64,000 nt of DNA from Sphingomonas pituitosa NBRC 102491. GTDB taxonomy: Bacteria > Pseudomonadota > Alphaproteobacteria > Sphingomonadales > Sphingomonadaceae. Of this stretch, positions 42,751 through 52,904 are shown piece by piece. Every line of letters begins with the position of its first letter. Position 1 is the stretch's first letter. The notes below the pieces were generated by a model, which was given only the letters and a program-made list of their open reading frames with translations, was not told the origin of the DNA and made no database searches. Where the stretch lies: positions 37,237-101,236 of the forward strand of contig NZ_BCYY01000019.1 in assembly GCF_001598435.1 (NCBI RefSeq), given 5' to 3'. A program made the position numbers and the translations under genes.

Positions 42751-43698
42751 ATGGCCGCTTCCCCCGCGTCGGGCTGGCGCGCCAACCTCGTTCTCTATGC
42801 GGCGCTCGGCGCCAATATCGGGATCGCCGTCGCGAAGTTCGTCGCGGCGGCGATCACCGCGTCGTCCTCGATGCTTACCGAGGGCGTGCACAGCCTGGTC
42901 GACAGCCTCAACCAGATCCTGCTGCTTTACGGCCAGCGCCGCGCGAAGCGGCCGCCCGATGCGCAGCATCCGTTCGGCTATGGCCGCGAGCTCTATTTCT
43001 GGGCGTTCGTCGTCGCGATCCTGATCTTCGGGCTGGGCGCGGGCGTGTCGGTATATGAGGGCTATCTCCACATCCTCGATCCGGAGCCGCTGCGCGATCC
43101 GCTGGTAAACTACATCGTGCTCGGCATCGCGACCGTGATGGAGGGCAGCAGCTGGGTCATCGCGATCCGGGAATTCTCGCAGAGCAAGGGCGATTGCGGC
43201 TGGTGGAAGGCGATCCGGGAATCGAAGGACCCTGCCGGTTTCATCGTGCTGTTCGAGGATTCGGCTGCGCTGGCCGGCCTGGTTGTCGCCGCCGCGGGCG
43301 TGTGGGCGAGCCATGCCTGGGACGATCCGCGGATCGACGGCGCCGCCTCGATCGCGATCGGACTGATCCTCGCCGCGGTCGCGACGCTGCTGGCACGCGA
43401 GGCCAAGGGGCTGCTGATCGGCGAGCCCGCCAATCCGGACCTGATACGGCAGGTGCGGTCGATGCTCGAGGCGGAACCCCGCATCACTGCCGTGAACCAT
43501 GTCCGCACCATCCACACCGCGCCCGATCGCGTCTTCGTGGCGATCAGCGCCGATTTCGACGACAGCCTGGCAATGGGCGAGGCCGAGACGCTGATCGAGC
43601 GGGTCGAGGCCAGTCTGAAGGCCGCGCTGCCGCAGCTCAGCTCGATCTATATCCGTCCCGAAAAGCGTGAGGATGCGGAGGTGGCGGTGCCGGCCTGA
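42751..43698 (+). CDS. Cation diffusion facilitator family transporter
   Basis: A 315-residue inner-membrane exporter of divalent metals (zinc, iron, cobalt or manganese). Six helices are predicted; SMLTEGVHSLVDSLNQILLL in helix 2 and GAASIAIGLILAAVATLLAR-like sequence in helix 5 supply the transport-site acidic and His residues. HPFGYGRELYFWAFVVAIL is a family signature. A cytoplasmic domain follows (about 210-315). The metal cannot be decided by eye; this subgroup with HxxxD in helix 2 often exports iron or zinc. Confidence 0.93.
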   Translation: MAASPASGWRANLVLYAALGANIGIAVAKFVAAAITASSSMLTEGVHSLVDSLNQILLLYGQRRAKRPPDAQHPFGYGRELYFWAFVVAILIFGLGAGVSVYEGYLHILDPEPLRDPLVNYIVLGIATVMEGSSWVIAIREFSQSKGDCGWWKAIRESKDPAGFIVLFEDSAALAGLVVAAAGVWASHAWDDPRIDGAASIAIGLILAAVATLLAREAKGLLIGEPANPDLIRQVRSMLEAEPRITAVNHVRTIHTAPDRVFVAISADFDDSLAMGEAETLIERVEASLKAALPQLSSIYIRPEKREDAEVAVPA

Positions 43699-43699
43699 A

Positions 43700-43726
43700 C
43701 CACGGGCGGCGCGATGCCGCCCGTGG
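43700..43726. terminator. Bidirectional hairpin between convergent genes
   Basis: CCACGGGCGGC (43700-43710) and GCCGCCCGTGG (43716-43726) form a perfect 11-pair stem with a five-base loop, immediately after the transporter stop and eight bases from the stop of the TbpB-like gene. GAAAGG follows, so it may be Rho-independent for the minus strand only weakly. Confidence 0.55.
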
Positions 43727-43733
43727 CGAAAGG

Positions 43734-45482
43734 TCAGCGCCGCTTGGCCAGCGCGGCGCCGGTGATCGACGTGTTGGGGGCCACGCTGTTCGACGGCAGG
43801 TTCAGATAGAAGGTTGCCGCCACTTCGCCTGCATCGGGCCCGAAGAAGTTCGCGGCCAGCGTGCCGAGCGTGCTCTGATCGCGGATGAAGCTGGCGTCGC
43901 CGGTCGCGCCATAGGACGACAGCGTTCCGGCGAAATCGAAGCTGCCGAAGTTCACGCCGGCACCGTTGCTCATCGCCTTGCCCGCCAGCACCAGCGTCGC
44001 GTTGAGCTTCGCCGCGCTGAAATCGACGACGAAGCGCGAGGACCCCGTTACGTCGTATTTCTCGCCAGTGGTGTAGGTGGAGCCGGTGCCATAGGCGACG
44101 CCGGAATATTCCGCCGTGCCGGTACGCGCCGCGAACATCGCCGTGGGCGTGTTGAAGCCATAGACGAAATACTGGTCCACCCGCGGCTTGTTGCTGCTCC
44201 CGATCACCTCGGTGGTGATCCAGTGGCCGAACGTGGCATAGGTCAGCGCCAGTTCGGTGTTGGCGCTGCCGGGCTTGTACAGCTCCAGCGTAACCGGCTG
44301 CTGATACTGGCTGTCGTAGGACGTCGGGAACGACTTCTTGTAGGTGGTGAAGTTCGGGTTGGTGCTGGCGATCTTGTCCGCCAGGGTGAATTGCCCGCCC
44401 GAATAGCCGCTCGAGTAGCTGGAGGCGGTGAACGTTTCCGAATTCTGCCAGGTCAGCTGGCCGCCGATATTCCTGCCGAACCGGGTATAGAATAGCTGTT
44501 CGTGGGTCAGGTTGGTCAGCGTGAAATTGTCTGCCCGGAGTGTCTGGTCGCGCGCGCCGACGAACGAGCCCGCGACGGAGAGGCCCGCCGCATTGTTGGC
44601 GGAGAAAGTGGCGCCCAGTTCCTCGCCGTTCGGGCCGTAGAAGCGGCCCGCAAGCGTGCCCCCGGCCTGCCCCAGCGCGCCGGAATAGCCCAGCGTGCCG
44701 CCGAAGCTGCCGTCCGCGGCGATCTTGCCGCCGGCGTTGAATTCGAGGCCACCCCCGAAGGTGCCGCCACCACTTACAAGCTGCATCTCCTGGAGAGAGC
44801 TGTACGCGGAGAAGAGGCCCTGTTCCAGATCGAGGCTGAACGTGCCGCTGCCGCTGATCGAGCGCGGTTCCCCGCCCGGTGCGGAGACCAGGCCGAACGT
44901 GTCGATCTTGTACGCCGCGGTGCCGGTACGCGGCAGCACGCCCGCCGGCGTCGGCAGGCCATAGGTGAAGCTGACATAATCGGTATTCTGCCGACCGTCC
45001 GCCGAGCTGTTGCGCTGCCAATAGCCGAGGCGGACATAGCGAGTGGCCGCCAGCCCGGAATAGCCCGACTTCAACAATGTCAGATAATCGTTCGAGCCGG
45101 TCCCGGCTTTCCGATAAACGGTCTGCTTCGCATCGTCGCTGGTGATGTCGGCGGTGCCGAACGTCTGCGCGCGATCCGGGACGCTGACCGTGTAGCTGTT
45201 GGCCGCGGCATCATAGCGTACGGTGAGAGCGCTGCCGTTGGCCGCGCCCTGGATACCGGTGCTGGTCTTCAGGTCCCAGATGGCGGTGTTGACCGCCGCA
45301 TCGTTCGTGAAGCTCTGGCTGGTTCGCAGGTCGGTGAGACTGGTATTCGTCGGCGCGGGTGGAAGGCCCCCACTGCCCCCGCTGCCGATGCCCCCGACGC
45401 CGCCATTCCCGCCGCCGCCACCACTGCACGCGCCCACCATCAGGCAGGTAGCGGCACCTGCCAGCAAAAACGTCTTCTGCAC
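43734..45482 (-). CDS. Transferrin-binding-protein-B-like surface lipoprotein
   Basis: A 582-residue lipoprotein (lipobox LMVGAC, then a glycine-rich spacer GGGGGNGGVGG). Two beta-barrel lobes of the TbpB type can be traced, one ending GGTLAGRFYGPNGEELGATF (about 290) and one ending FFGPDAGEVAATFYL (about 565); the FYGP/FFGP-E-x-x-ATF phrase is the family mark. Relatives bind host or environmental metal-protein complexes at the outer surface and need a Slam translocon to get there; no slam or TonB-receptor gene is in the window. Ligand unknown. It is a single-gene unit. Confidence 0.85.
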   Translation of the reverse strand: MQKTFLLAGAATCLMVGACSGGGGGNGGVGGIGSGGSGGLPPAPTNTSLTDLRTSQSFTNDAAVNTAIWDLKTSTGIQGAANGSALTVRYDAAANSYTVSVPDRAQTFGTADITSDDAKQTVYRKAGTGSNDYLTLLKSGYSGLAATRYVRLGYWQRNSSADGRQNTDYVSFTYGLPTPAGVLPRTGTAAYKIDTFGLVSAPGGEPRSISGSGTFSLDLEQGLFSAYSSLQEMQLVSGGGTFGGGLEFNAGGKIAADGSFGGTLGYSGALGQAGGTLAGRFYGPNGEELGATFSANNAAGLSVAGSFVGARDQTLRADNFTLTNLTHEQLFYTRFGRNIGGQLTWQNSETFTASSYSSGYSGGQFTLADKIASTNPNFTTYKKSFPTSYDSQYQQPVTLELYKPGSANTELALTYATFGHWITTEVIGSSNKPRVDQYFVYGFNTPTAMFAARTGTAEYSGVAYGTGSTYTTGEKYDVTGSSRFVVDFSAAKLNATLVLAGKAMSNGAGVNFGSFDFAGTLSSYGATGDASFIRDQSTLGTLAANFFGPDAGEVAATFYLNLPSNSVAPNTSITGAALAKRR

Positions 45483-45576
45483 GAATTCCCCCCATATGGT
45501 CTCCGGGAATTTCTAGCGTGTCCCCGGCGAAAGCAAACCCGAATTCGCGTGCCAGATGTGCGTCTTGCGCAGCGAT

Positions 45577-45975
45577 TTACGCACCCGGCGTGCTTTGCTC
45601 CGCCTTCACTTCGAGCGCGCTGAGCAACTCGTGGCCGCGGAGCGGCTTCTCCAGCAGGGCGGCATAGCCGCCCGCAGTGGCGCGAGCGACCAGGCCGGGA
45701 CTTGGATAGGCGGTTACCAGGATGGCCCGGCCGCTCCAGCCCTTTGCCTGAAGGTCGCGGAGCAACTGGACGCCGTCGCCGTCCGGAAGGCGGTAGTCGG
45801 CGACCAGATAGGCAGCCTCGAACGCCAGCGGATCCGCGAGCGATGCGGCGGCCGCGCTGTGCGCCCGCACCCGATAGCCCCGACCATGCAGCAGCAGCTG
45901 GGTCGCGCGGCGAACGCCATCATCGTCTTCGACGAGCAACACGCTGGGGCGCTGGGCGGGGTGGGGCGTGGTCAT
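45577..45975 (-). CDS. Single-domain response regulator
   Basis: A 132-residue receiver domain without an output domain. The acidic pair is in LLVEDDDGVRRA, the phosphorylated Asp is in LVADYRLPDGDG (about residue 60), the Thr in ILVTAYP and the Lys in LLEKPLRGHEL. It could serve a kinase encoded elsewhere or act as a phosphate sink. The start codon is ATG at 45975. No kinase is adjacent. Confidence 0.9.
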   Translation of the reverse strand: MTTPHPAQRPSVLLVEDDDGVRRATQLLLHGRGYRVRAHSAAAASLADPLAFEAAYLVADYRLPDGDGVQLLRDLQAKGWSGRAILVTAYPSPGLVARATAGGYAALLEKPLRGHELLSALEVKAEQSTPGA

Positions 45976-46119
45976 GGATCGGGCCTGATCGCTTCGACTG
46001 CCACGACGCGCCTGTCCCGTCTCTACGCAAACCTCCTAGGGTTGGCTGGCCGCAGATACCGGACCGCTGGCCCAAGGGGCGGTTGCGGCCCGACGGGAGA
46101 TGCGGCACCCTCGGTCCCG

Positions 46120-46305
46120 ATGTTCTTTGACGAGAATCGCACCTGGCCGCGGCCCGAGCCGAGCCGGCCTACCCCGGCGACGCCGGGCAAGCGGGAGCGA
46201 TTCCTCGCGCGGATGTTCCTGCTCTACGCGCTGATCCTGCTGCTGTTGCCGGTCAGCGCGAGCGGGATCGCCGACCTGATCCACTACGTGCTCGCGCTGT
46301 TCTGA
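46120..46305 (+). CDS. 61-residue membrane protein
   Basis: ATG at 46120; the peptide has a polar, proline-rich first half (RTWPRPEPSRPTPATPGK) and one hydrophobic helix (MFLLYALILLLLPVSASGIA), ending HYVLALF. The frame is well above chance in its sharp polar/hydrophobic division, but no family is recognised. It converges on the XpaC-like gene with four bases between stops. Confidence 0.6.
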   Translation: MFFDENRTWPRPEPSRPTPATPGKRERFLARMFLLYALILLLLPVSASGIADLIHYVLALF

Positions 46306-46309
46306 GCGT

Positions 46310-47026
46310 TCAGCCCAGCTCGTCGTCCTTGTACTTGATCTGCAGGAAGGTCCCGCGCGTCGCCAGCGCGTCGAGGTCGCCCTGCGCCAGCTGCGCGGTC
46401 ATCTCGGCGATTTCCTCGTCGATCACCTGCAGGCCCTGCGCCAATTGCTGGTCCGGCGTCATGCCGTTGCGCGGCACGGTGCGGAGCGGCTCGGGCACGC
46501 GGCCATAGCCGTTCACCAGCTCGGGCAACTGCTCGCCGATCAGCTTGCGGACCTCGTTCGCGGCGGGCGAGGCTTCGTCCAGCCGCGCGAGCTGCGGTGC
46601 CAGCGTCTCCAGCTTCACCCCGATCGAATCGACGAGCGTGCGGGCCGGGGCGGGGAGCGCCAGTCGCTGCGTTTCCAGCCAGCGCTCGGTGGTGGCGGGC
46701 AGCGCCTTCAAGGGCACCTGGACCAGCTGCTCGACGCGCGGCGCGCTGGTCACGGGCAGCGAGGCGAACACCAGCGTCGCGAGAATCAGCAGCGCCATCA
46801 CCGCCAGCGCGCCGAACATGCCGATGCCGGTGGGCAGCAGCATGCCGATGACGATCGCGGCGATGATGATGACGGCGTCCGCCGCAGCGATGCGGCCGAG
46901 CCGGGCCAGGATCTCCGCCTCGCGCCGCTTGCGCGTGCGGGTGGCGAGCGCGCCTTCGGTGCGGGCGCGGGAGCGCTCGATCAGTTCCTCGCCGCGGGCG
47001 AGCAGGCGGTCCACGTCACTCGGCAT
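46310..47026 (-). CDS. XpaC-like membrane protein paired with TelA
   Basis: A 238-residue protein. A charged N-terminal helix (RGEELIERSRARTEGALATR) is followed by two adjacent membrane spans (about 47-92) and a long soluble C-terminal helical region ending LATRGTFLQIKYKDDELG. This layout and its place directly after telA match the XpaC (5-bromo-4-chloroindolyl phosphate hydrolysis) family. Function is unclear; the pair is associated with resistance to toxic anions and membrane stress. It begins six bases after telA ends. Confidence 0.7.
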   Translation of the reverse strand: MPSDVDRLLARGEELIERSRARTEGALATRTRKRREAEILARLGRIAAADAVIIIAAIVIGMLLPTGIGMFGALAVMALLILATLVFASLPVTSAPRVEQLVQVPLKALPATTERWLETQRLALPAPARTLVDSIGVKLETLAPQLARLDEASPAANEVRKLIGEQLPELVNGYGRVPEPLRTVPRNGMTPDQQLAQGLQVIDEEIAEMTAQLAQGDLDALATRGTFLQIKYKDDELG

Positions 47027-47032
47027 TGCGGC

Positions 47033-48241
47033 TTACATTGCCTCCAGCTTGAAGCCGTCGGACGGGCCGCCGAGGCGGTTCTGCTCCGCCCCTTCGGCGC
47101 GGGCGATATAGCCCTTCGACTTCTCGACCTCGTTCGACAGGGTGTTGACCGTCACCTTCATGCTGTCGAGCGCCTTCAGCTTGAACGTGTCGATCGCGTC
47201 CATCGTGTCGTAGATGTTCTGGAACGCGCGCTGGAGCGTCTCGACCGGGATGGTCGCGCTTGCCGCCTGCTCGTGGATCGCCGCGGTCTGGCTCTTGAGC
47301 AGCTGGCCGGTCGAGTCGATCAGGTTGGCGGTGGTGGTGTTGAGCGCGGTGATCTGGTCGAGCACCAGCTTCTGGTTGTTCAGCGCCTGCGCCACGGTAA
47401 CCGCGGTGCGCAGCGCCGAGACGGTAGTGGTCGAGGCGCGGTCGACGCCCTTGATCAGCTCGACATTGTTCTTCTTGACCAGATCGAGCGCGAGATACCC
47501 CTGCACCGTCACCGCCATCTGGGTGAGCAGGTCCTGGGTGCGCTGGCGGACGTAGAACAGTGCGGTCTCGCGGATCGCCTTGGCCTTGGCCGGATCGGTG
47601 TGATCCAGCTCATTGGCCTTGTCCTCGAGCTTTTCGTCCATCGCCTTGGAGAGATAGATCATCTGCTCCAGCCGGCCCATCGCGTTCCACAGGTTCGCGC
47701 GCTCGGTTGCGATCGCGGCATTGTCCTGCAGCAGCTCGTCCTTGCCGTTCGACAGGCTCTTGAGCACCGCGTTGATATGGCTCTGCGACGACTGGTATTT
47801 GCGGAAATAGTTGGTCAGCCCGCCGCCGCCGCCGAAGATCTTTGACAGGAACCCGTCCTTGCCGCCGATCAGCTTGCCGTTGCGCGAGGGGTCGAGCTCT
47901 TCAACCGTCTTGCGCAGCGCCAGCAGATCGGCGCCGACGCCGCCTTCGCTGCCCATCGCGCGCACCGGGCGATCGAGGAAGCGATTCGACTGGCCGGCCG
48001 CATCCCGGATTTCCTTCTGGCCCATCGCCGCGATCGCATCGACGCGCTTGCCGAACTCGGGCGAGTTCACGTCCTGCGCGATCAGATCGTCGATGAAGCC
48101 GTCAACGCGCTTGTCGAGCTCGGACTTCTTGGTGTCTTCCACCGGCACGAGCCCGGACGCCTTTTCGGGTGCCACGACCGGGACGGGATCGGGGGGCGTG
48201 AGCACCAGGTTCTGATCGGCCGTCGCAGTTTCCGTCGCCAT
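47033..48241 (-). CDS. Toxic-anion-resistance protein TelA family
   Basis: A 402-residue soluble, largely helical protein. Family phrases are GFLSKIFGGGGGLTNYFRKY, SHINAVLKSLSNGKDELLQD, RETALFYVRQRTQDLLTQMA and VDRASTTTVSALRTAVTVAQ. TelA homologues accompany tellurite, nisin or colicin resistance, probably by organising membrane-associated functions; the exact activity is unknown. MATETATAD at 48241 is the natural start. The gene forms a pair with the XpaC-like gene, and typA is divergent. Confidence 0.9.
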   Translation of the reverse strand: MATETATADQNLVLTPPDPVPVVAPEKASGLVPVEDTKKSELDKRVDGFIDDLIAQDVNSPEFGKRVDAIAAMGQKEIRDAAGQSNRFLDRPVRAMGSEGGVGADLLALRKTVEELDPSRNGKLIGGKDGFLSKIFGGGGGLTNYFRKYQSSQSHINAVLKSLSNGKDELLQDNAAIATERANLWNAMGRLEQMIYLSKAMDEKLEDKANELDHTDPAKAKAIRETALFYVRQRTQDLLTQMAVTVQGYLALDLVKKNNVELIKGVDRASTTTVSALRTAVTVAQALNNQKLVLDQITALNTTTANLIDSTGQLLKSQTAAIHEQAASATIPVETLQRAFQNIYDTMDAIDTFKLKALDSMKVTVNTLSNEVEKSKGYIARAEGAEQNRLGGPSDGFKLEAM

Positions 48242-48430
48242 CGTCACTCTCTCTCCAACTCCGTCCTGCAACCATGCAGGCGAAGCGCGCATCCCGCAAG
48301 TGTGTCATGTAGATAGCACACACCAGGAATCAACCGGATGGCCCTCGCGATTGGGGGGGCCTTCCCGCGACGCACCATTTCGGCTATGGGCGCGCCGGTA
48401 CCCGCGCTCCCGCGCTAATCAGGAAATCGC

Positions 48431-50275
<1,845 letters not shown>

Positions 50276-50300
50276 TCCTCTCGGGACAGTTGAAGAAAAG

Positions 50301-50330
50301 AGCCCCTGCCGGCGACGGCGGGGGCTTTTT
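50301..50330 (+). terminator. Rho-independent terminator of typA
   Basis: AGCCCCTGCCG (50301-50311) pairs with CGGCGGGGGCT (50316-50326), one G-T pair, around GCGA, followed by TTTT. It begins 26 bases after the stop codon. Confidence 0.85.
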
Positions 50331-50359
50331 CGTTGGAGGCGTTCGGCCTCCCCTCGACT

Positions 50360-50453
50360 GTCATCCCGGCGGAAGCCGGGATCCATTTGCCAGGACGCCG
50401 GGGCTTGAGCCTAAACGGAGGCCCCAATGGTTCCCGGCTTTCGCCGGGATGAC
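50360..50453. repeat. Palindromic intergenic repeat, family C (REP doublet), copy 1
   Basis: Arms at 50360-50386 and about 50426-50453 are inverted copies carrying GTCATCCCGGCGGAAGCCGG, with two differences. The spacer is about 40 bases. It lies between the typA terminator and the convergent rhodanese gene. The same arm sequence occurs at 58301-58395. Confidence 0.85.
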
Positions 50454-50474
50454 GGTTGGAGGGACAGGCGCGCC

Positions 50475-51002
50475 TCAGGCCGCCACCTGGTTCCACGGCA
50501 TGCGCTGGAGCAGCAGGCCGAGGCCGCACCAGCCGCTGAACCCGGCAAAGGCGAGCATCCCGCCGAAGAACCCGGCCGCGTAGAAGCCCGTCGAGAACCC
50601 GGCGAGCCCCGCCAGCGTGCCGGCGAGCACCAGCAGGCCGACGATCATCTGCACCTGGCGGAAGATCGAGACGCGCGGCGCGCCGTCGCCCGCCAGCGGG
50701 AGCCCGGCAGCCGCCCAGGCTTCGATCCCGCCTTCCAGGTTGCGCACCCGGTCACCGAGCGTGCGCCCGGCGACGGCGCAGGCCTGGCCGCCGCGCGCGC
50801 CCTTCTGGCACTGGAAGATCACCACCCGCTCGGTCGGCAGATCGGCATCGGCGAGCAGCGCCGGCAGCGCGCCCAGCGGCATCGAGACGGCGATGGGGAT
50901 GTGGCTGGCCCGGAACTCGTCGGGCTCGCGCACGTCGATCAGCACGGCCGCGCCGCTGGCGAGCAGGCGCTGGGCCTCGGTGGCCGAAATCGTCGCGGTC
51001 AT
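50475..51002 (-). CDS. Rhodanese-domain protein with C-terminal membrane DUF2892
   Basis: A 175-residue protein. The rhodanese domain (1-105) has LIDVREPDEF and the active-site loop CQKGARGG with Cys65, which carries sulfane sulfur. Two membrane helices (about 117-160) form a DUF2892-type anchor. It overlaps the stop of the ArsR-type sensor gene by four bases, so the two are co-translated. Together they look like a persulfide-responsive unit: the sensor detects sulfane sulfur and the enzyme disposes of it. Confidence 0.9.
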   Translation of the reverse strand: MTATISATEAQRLLASGAAVLIDVREPDEFRASHIPIAVSMPLGALPALLADADLPTERVVIFQCQKGARGGQACAVAGRTLGDRVRNLEGGIEAWAAAGLPLAGDGAPRVSIFRQVQMIVGLLVLAGTLAGLAGFSTGFYAAGFFGGMLAFAGFSGWCGLGLLLQRMPWNQVAA

Positions 51003-51328
51003 GCGTTGTCCTTTCCGCAGAAATGGGCGTGGAGCACCGCCATCAGGTCGCGCGCGGCGGGGTGGGTGATCGAATAGAACAGCGTGCGATGCTCGCGCCG
51101 GGCGGTGACGATGCCTTCTTGCCGGAGCTTGTTCAGGTGCTGCGACATCGAGGTCGGCGCGAGGCCGGTCGCCGCGATCAGCGCGCCGACGCTCTGCTCG
51201 CCTTCCACCAGCGCGCACAGGATCATCAGCCGGTGCGGATTGGCGAGGCCGGAGAGCAAGGCGGCGGCGCCGGCGGCCTTGGGCGCCATCGCCTCCATCA
51301 GGAGATTCACGGGGGGGCTTGCGTTCAT
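50999..51328 (-). CDS. ArsR-family repressor of the SqrR/BigR persulfide-sensing type
   Basis: A 109-residue winged-helix repressor. LANPHRLMILCALVEGEQSV and TSMSQHLNKLRQEGIVTARR are ArsR hallmarks. Only two cysteines are present, Cys38 and Cys104, 66 residues apart, the same spacing as Cys41/Cys107 of SqrR and Cys42/Cys108 of BigR, which form a disulfide or tetrasulfide on contact with persulfide. Metal-binding motifs of ArsR/SmtB are lacking. The gene is divergent from the AhpD-like gene and upstream of the rhodanese gene, the typical arrangement for a self-regulated sulfur stress locus. Confidence 0.85.
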   Translation of the reverse strand: MNASPPVNLLMEAMAPKAAGAAALLSGLANPHRLMILCALVEGEQSVGALIAATGLAPTSMSQHLNKLRQEGIVTARREHRTLFYSITHPAARDLMAVLHAHFCGKDNA

Positions 51329-51356
51329 TCCATGGATATATCAATTCATGGATATA
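51327..51356. promoter_or_regulatory. Candidate operator of the SqrR-like repressor
   Basis: In the 49-base divergent gap ATTC(C)ATGGATATA occurs twice (51327-51340 and 51344-51356), and TATATC (51337-51342) faces GATATA (51351-51356) as an inverted repeat with an eight-base spacer. The AT-rich character stands out in this GC-rich sequence and resembles known BigR/SqrR boxes. Confidence 0.6.
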
Positions 51357-51377
51357 CGAATCAAGAGGAAGTTGCCC

Positions 51378-51728
51378 ATGGCCAAGGATTATCGCGCGCT
51401 CACCCAGGACATTTCCGCCTATTCGGCGCAGCTGCGCAAGCTGGCGCCGGAGACGATGGCGGGATTCCACGCCCTGGCGAAGGCGGCGGGCGCGGACGGT
51501 GCGGTGGACGCCAAGACGAAGGAGCTGATCGCGCTGGCGATCGGCGTCACCCAGCGCTGCGACGGCTGCATCGGCTTCCACGCCAAGGCGCTGGTCGGCA
51601 TGGGCGCGACCCGGGCCGAGGTCGCCGAGGTGCTGGGAATGTGCGTGTACATGGGCGGCGGCCCGGCGCTGATGTACGCCGCCGATGCGCTGCGGGCCTA
51701 TGATCAGTTCGCGGAAGAGGCCGCCTGA
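51378..51728 (+). CDS. AhpD-like carboxymuconolactone-decarboxylase-family protein
   Basis: A 116-residue all-helical protein with the redox motif CDGC at 61-64 and His68 (GFHAKA), the AhpD active-site signature. AhpD-type proteins reduce peroxides or disulfides with help of partner reductases; a decarboxylase activity is not expected. It is divergent from the persulfide sensor gene across the AT-rich operator, so it is probably induced by reactive sulfur. AAGAGGAAG precedes the ATG. Confidence 0.9.
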   Translation: MAKDYRALTQDISAYSAQLRKLAPETMAGFHALAKAAGADGAVDAKTKELIALAIGVTQRCDGCIGFHAKALVGMGATRAEVAEVLGMCVYMGGGPALMYAADALRAYDQFAEEAA

Positions 51729-51803
51729 CACGGGCGGCTGCAGCCCGATTCTCCTGCAAGGCTGGTGCTCGGCTGAGCCGGGGCGAGATCCTCGCCTGTG
51801 GCA

Positions 51804-52904
51804 TCAGGGCTTCGATCTGGCGGATCGTTTCGGGGAGCGGATCGGGCGGCGCACGATCCTTCGGAATTCGGCATCATCGCGGAAGTCTGCCAGGTCATCA
51901 TCCGAGCTGTCGGGACTCGCAATGGCCCACAGGCGGTCCGCGAAGGTGCGGTCGATCGTCACTGCCCGTCTGCTGGCATCCAGTGCATTGTCTCTCGCCG
52001 ACGATAGCTCTTGTGCGCTCGCTCCGCTGTCACGCAGTGCCCGATGCTGTTGTCCAAAGGCGGCTGCGAGATAGAACCAGTACTCTCCAGTGCTCGACAG
52101 GGCGGATGCGGAGAGTTGCGCTGCGAGGTCTATGACCTCCTTGTAGCCTTGTTCTTGATAAAGAAGGTTGAGCATCAGGTCCAGGCCGTTGCTGACGGAG
52201 ACCTTGTTGCTTTTGGCGATCGCCTGGATCGCGGGGTCTTGCGAGATGGGCGCCAGCGCCTTGGCTGCATCTACTAGGGCCTGGCGCGCCGGACCCTCGA
52301 CCGGGGTGCGCGCGATTTCGCTGTTCGTGAGATCGCGTTCGGCGCGGTTAAAGGCGCCCGACAAGATGATCCGGGTATAGAGGTACAACGCAAGGAACCC
52401 CGCGACGCACCCGAAGATCAATATCATCGGCGCTACCGCGGGAAGTGTGCCCGCGGAATAGGTTCCGGCGGCTTCTGGAAAGACCTTCGCATTCCGTGCA
52501 ATGAACGATCGAAACCCGTTGAGGGCAGTGTTGATAGAGCCCACCTGGCTCAATCCGACGCCGACCAGCATCGTGGTCAGCCAGTCGGAAATGCGCTCCA
52601 GATTGGTGTTAGATCGAAGCAGGCGCGTCGAGCCGGCGGTGCCGGGTACTGAATTGGACGCGTTGAGCGCAGCCTGCATCTCGCCGCCCTCCGAAAGAAG
52701 CCGTGGAACCGCGAAAAGGAAGCCGAATGCTCCACCGACGGCGCCCGATGCCAGAAAGATGCAGCAGCTAATCCCGACCGCTGCACCCCAGCCCGTTAGA
52801 GGAGAGGCGCAGATCGCGAAAAGCAGGATAGCTGAGATGCCAGCGCTAATCCTGCCGAGATACGGAAAACGGCCCGGCGGTTCTGCATATGCTGTATCAG
52901 TCAT
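51804..52904 (-). CDS. Unknown membrane protein with a C-terminal helical-repeat region
   Basis: A 366-residue protein I cannot name. Two membrane helices open the protein (about 20-70, with AVGISCCIFLASGAVGGAFG and FLFAVPRLLSEG), followed by a conserved-looking motif LLRSNTNLERISDWLTTMLV leading to further spans (about 120-190, VGVGLSQV and MILIFGCVAGFLALYLYT). The remainder (about 200-366) is soluble and helical, with TPR-like character (YKEVIDLAAQL, TGEYWFYLAAAFGQQHRAL). GC content is lower than in the surroundings. The SNTNLExISDWLT motif is familiar to me from accessory membrane proteins in scattered bacterial genomes. No partner gene is present. Confidence 0.7.
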   Translation of the reverse strand: MTDTAYAEPPGRFPYLGRISAGISAILLFAICASPLTGWGAAVGISCCIFLASGAVGGAFGFLFAVPRLLSEGGEMQAALNASNSVPGTAGSTRLLRSNTNLERISDWLTTMLVGVGLSQVGSINTALNGFRSFIARNAKVFPEAAGTYSAGTLPAVAPMILIFGCVAGFLALYLYTRIILSGAFNRAERDLTNSEIARTPVEGPARQALVDAAKALAPISQDPAIQAIAKSNKVSVSNGLDLMLNLLYQEQGYKEVIDLAAQLSASALSSTGEYWFYLAAAFGQQHRALRDSGASAQELSSARDNALDASRRAVTIDRTFADRLWAIASPDSSDDDLADFRDDAEFRRIVRRPIRSPKRSARSKP

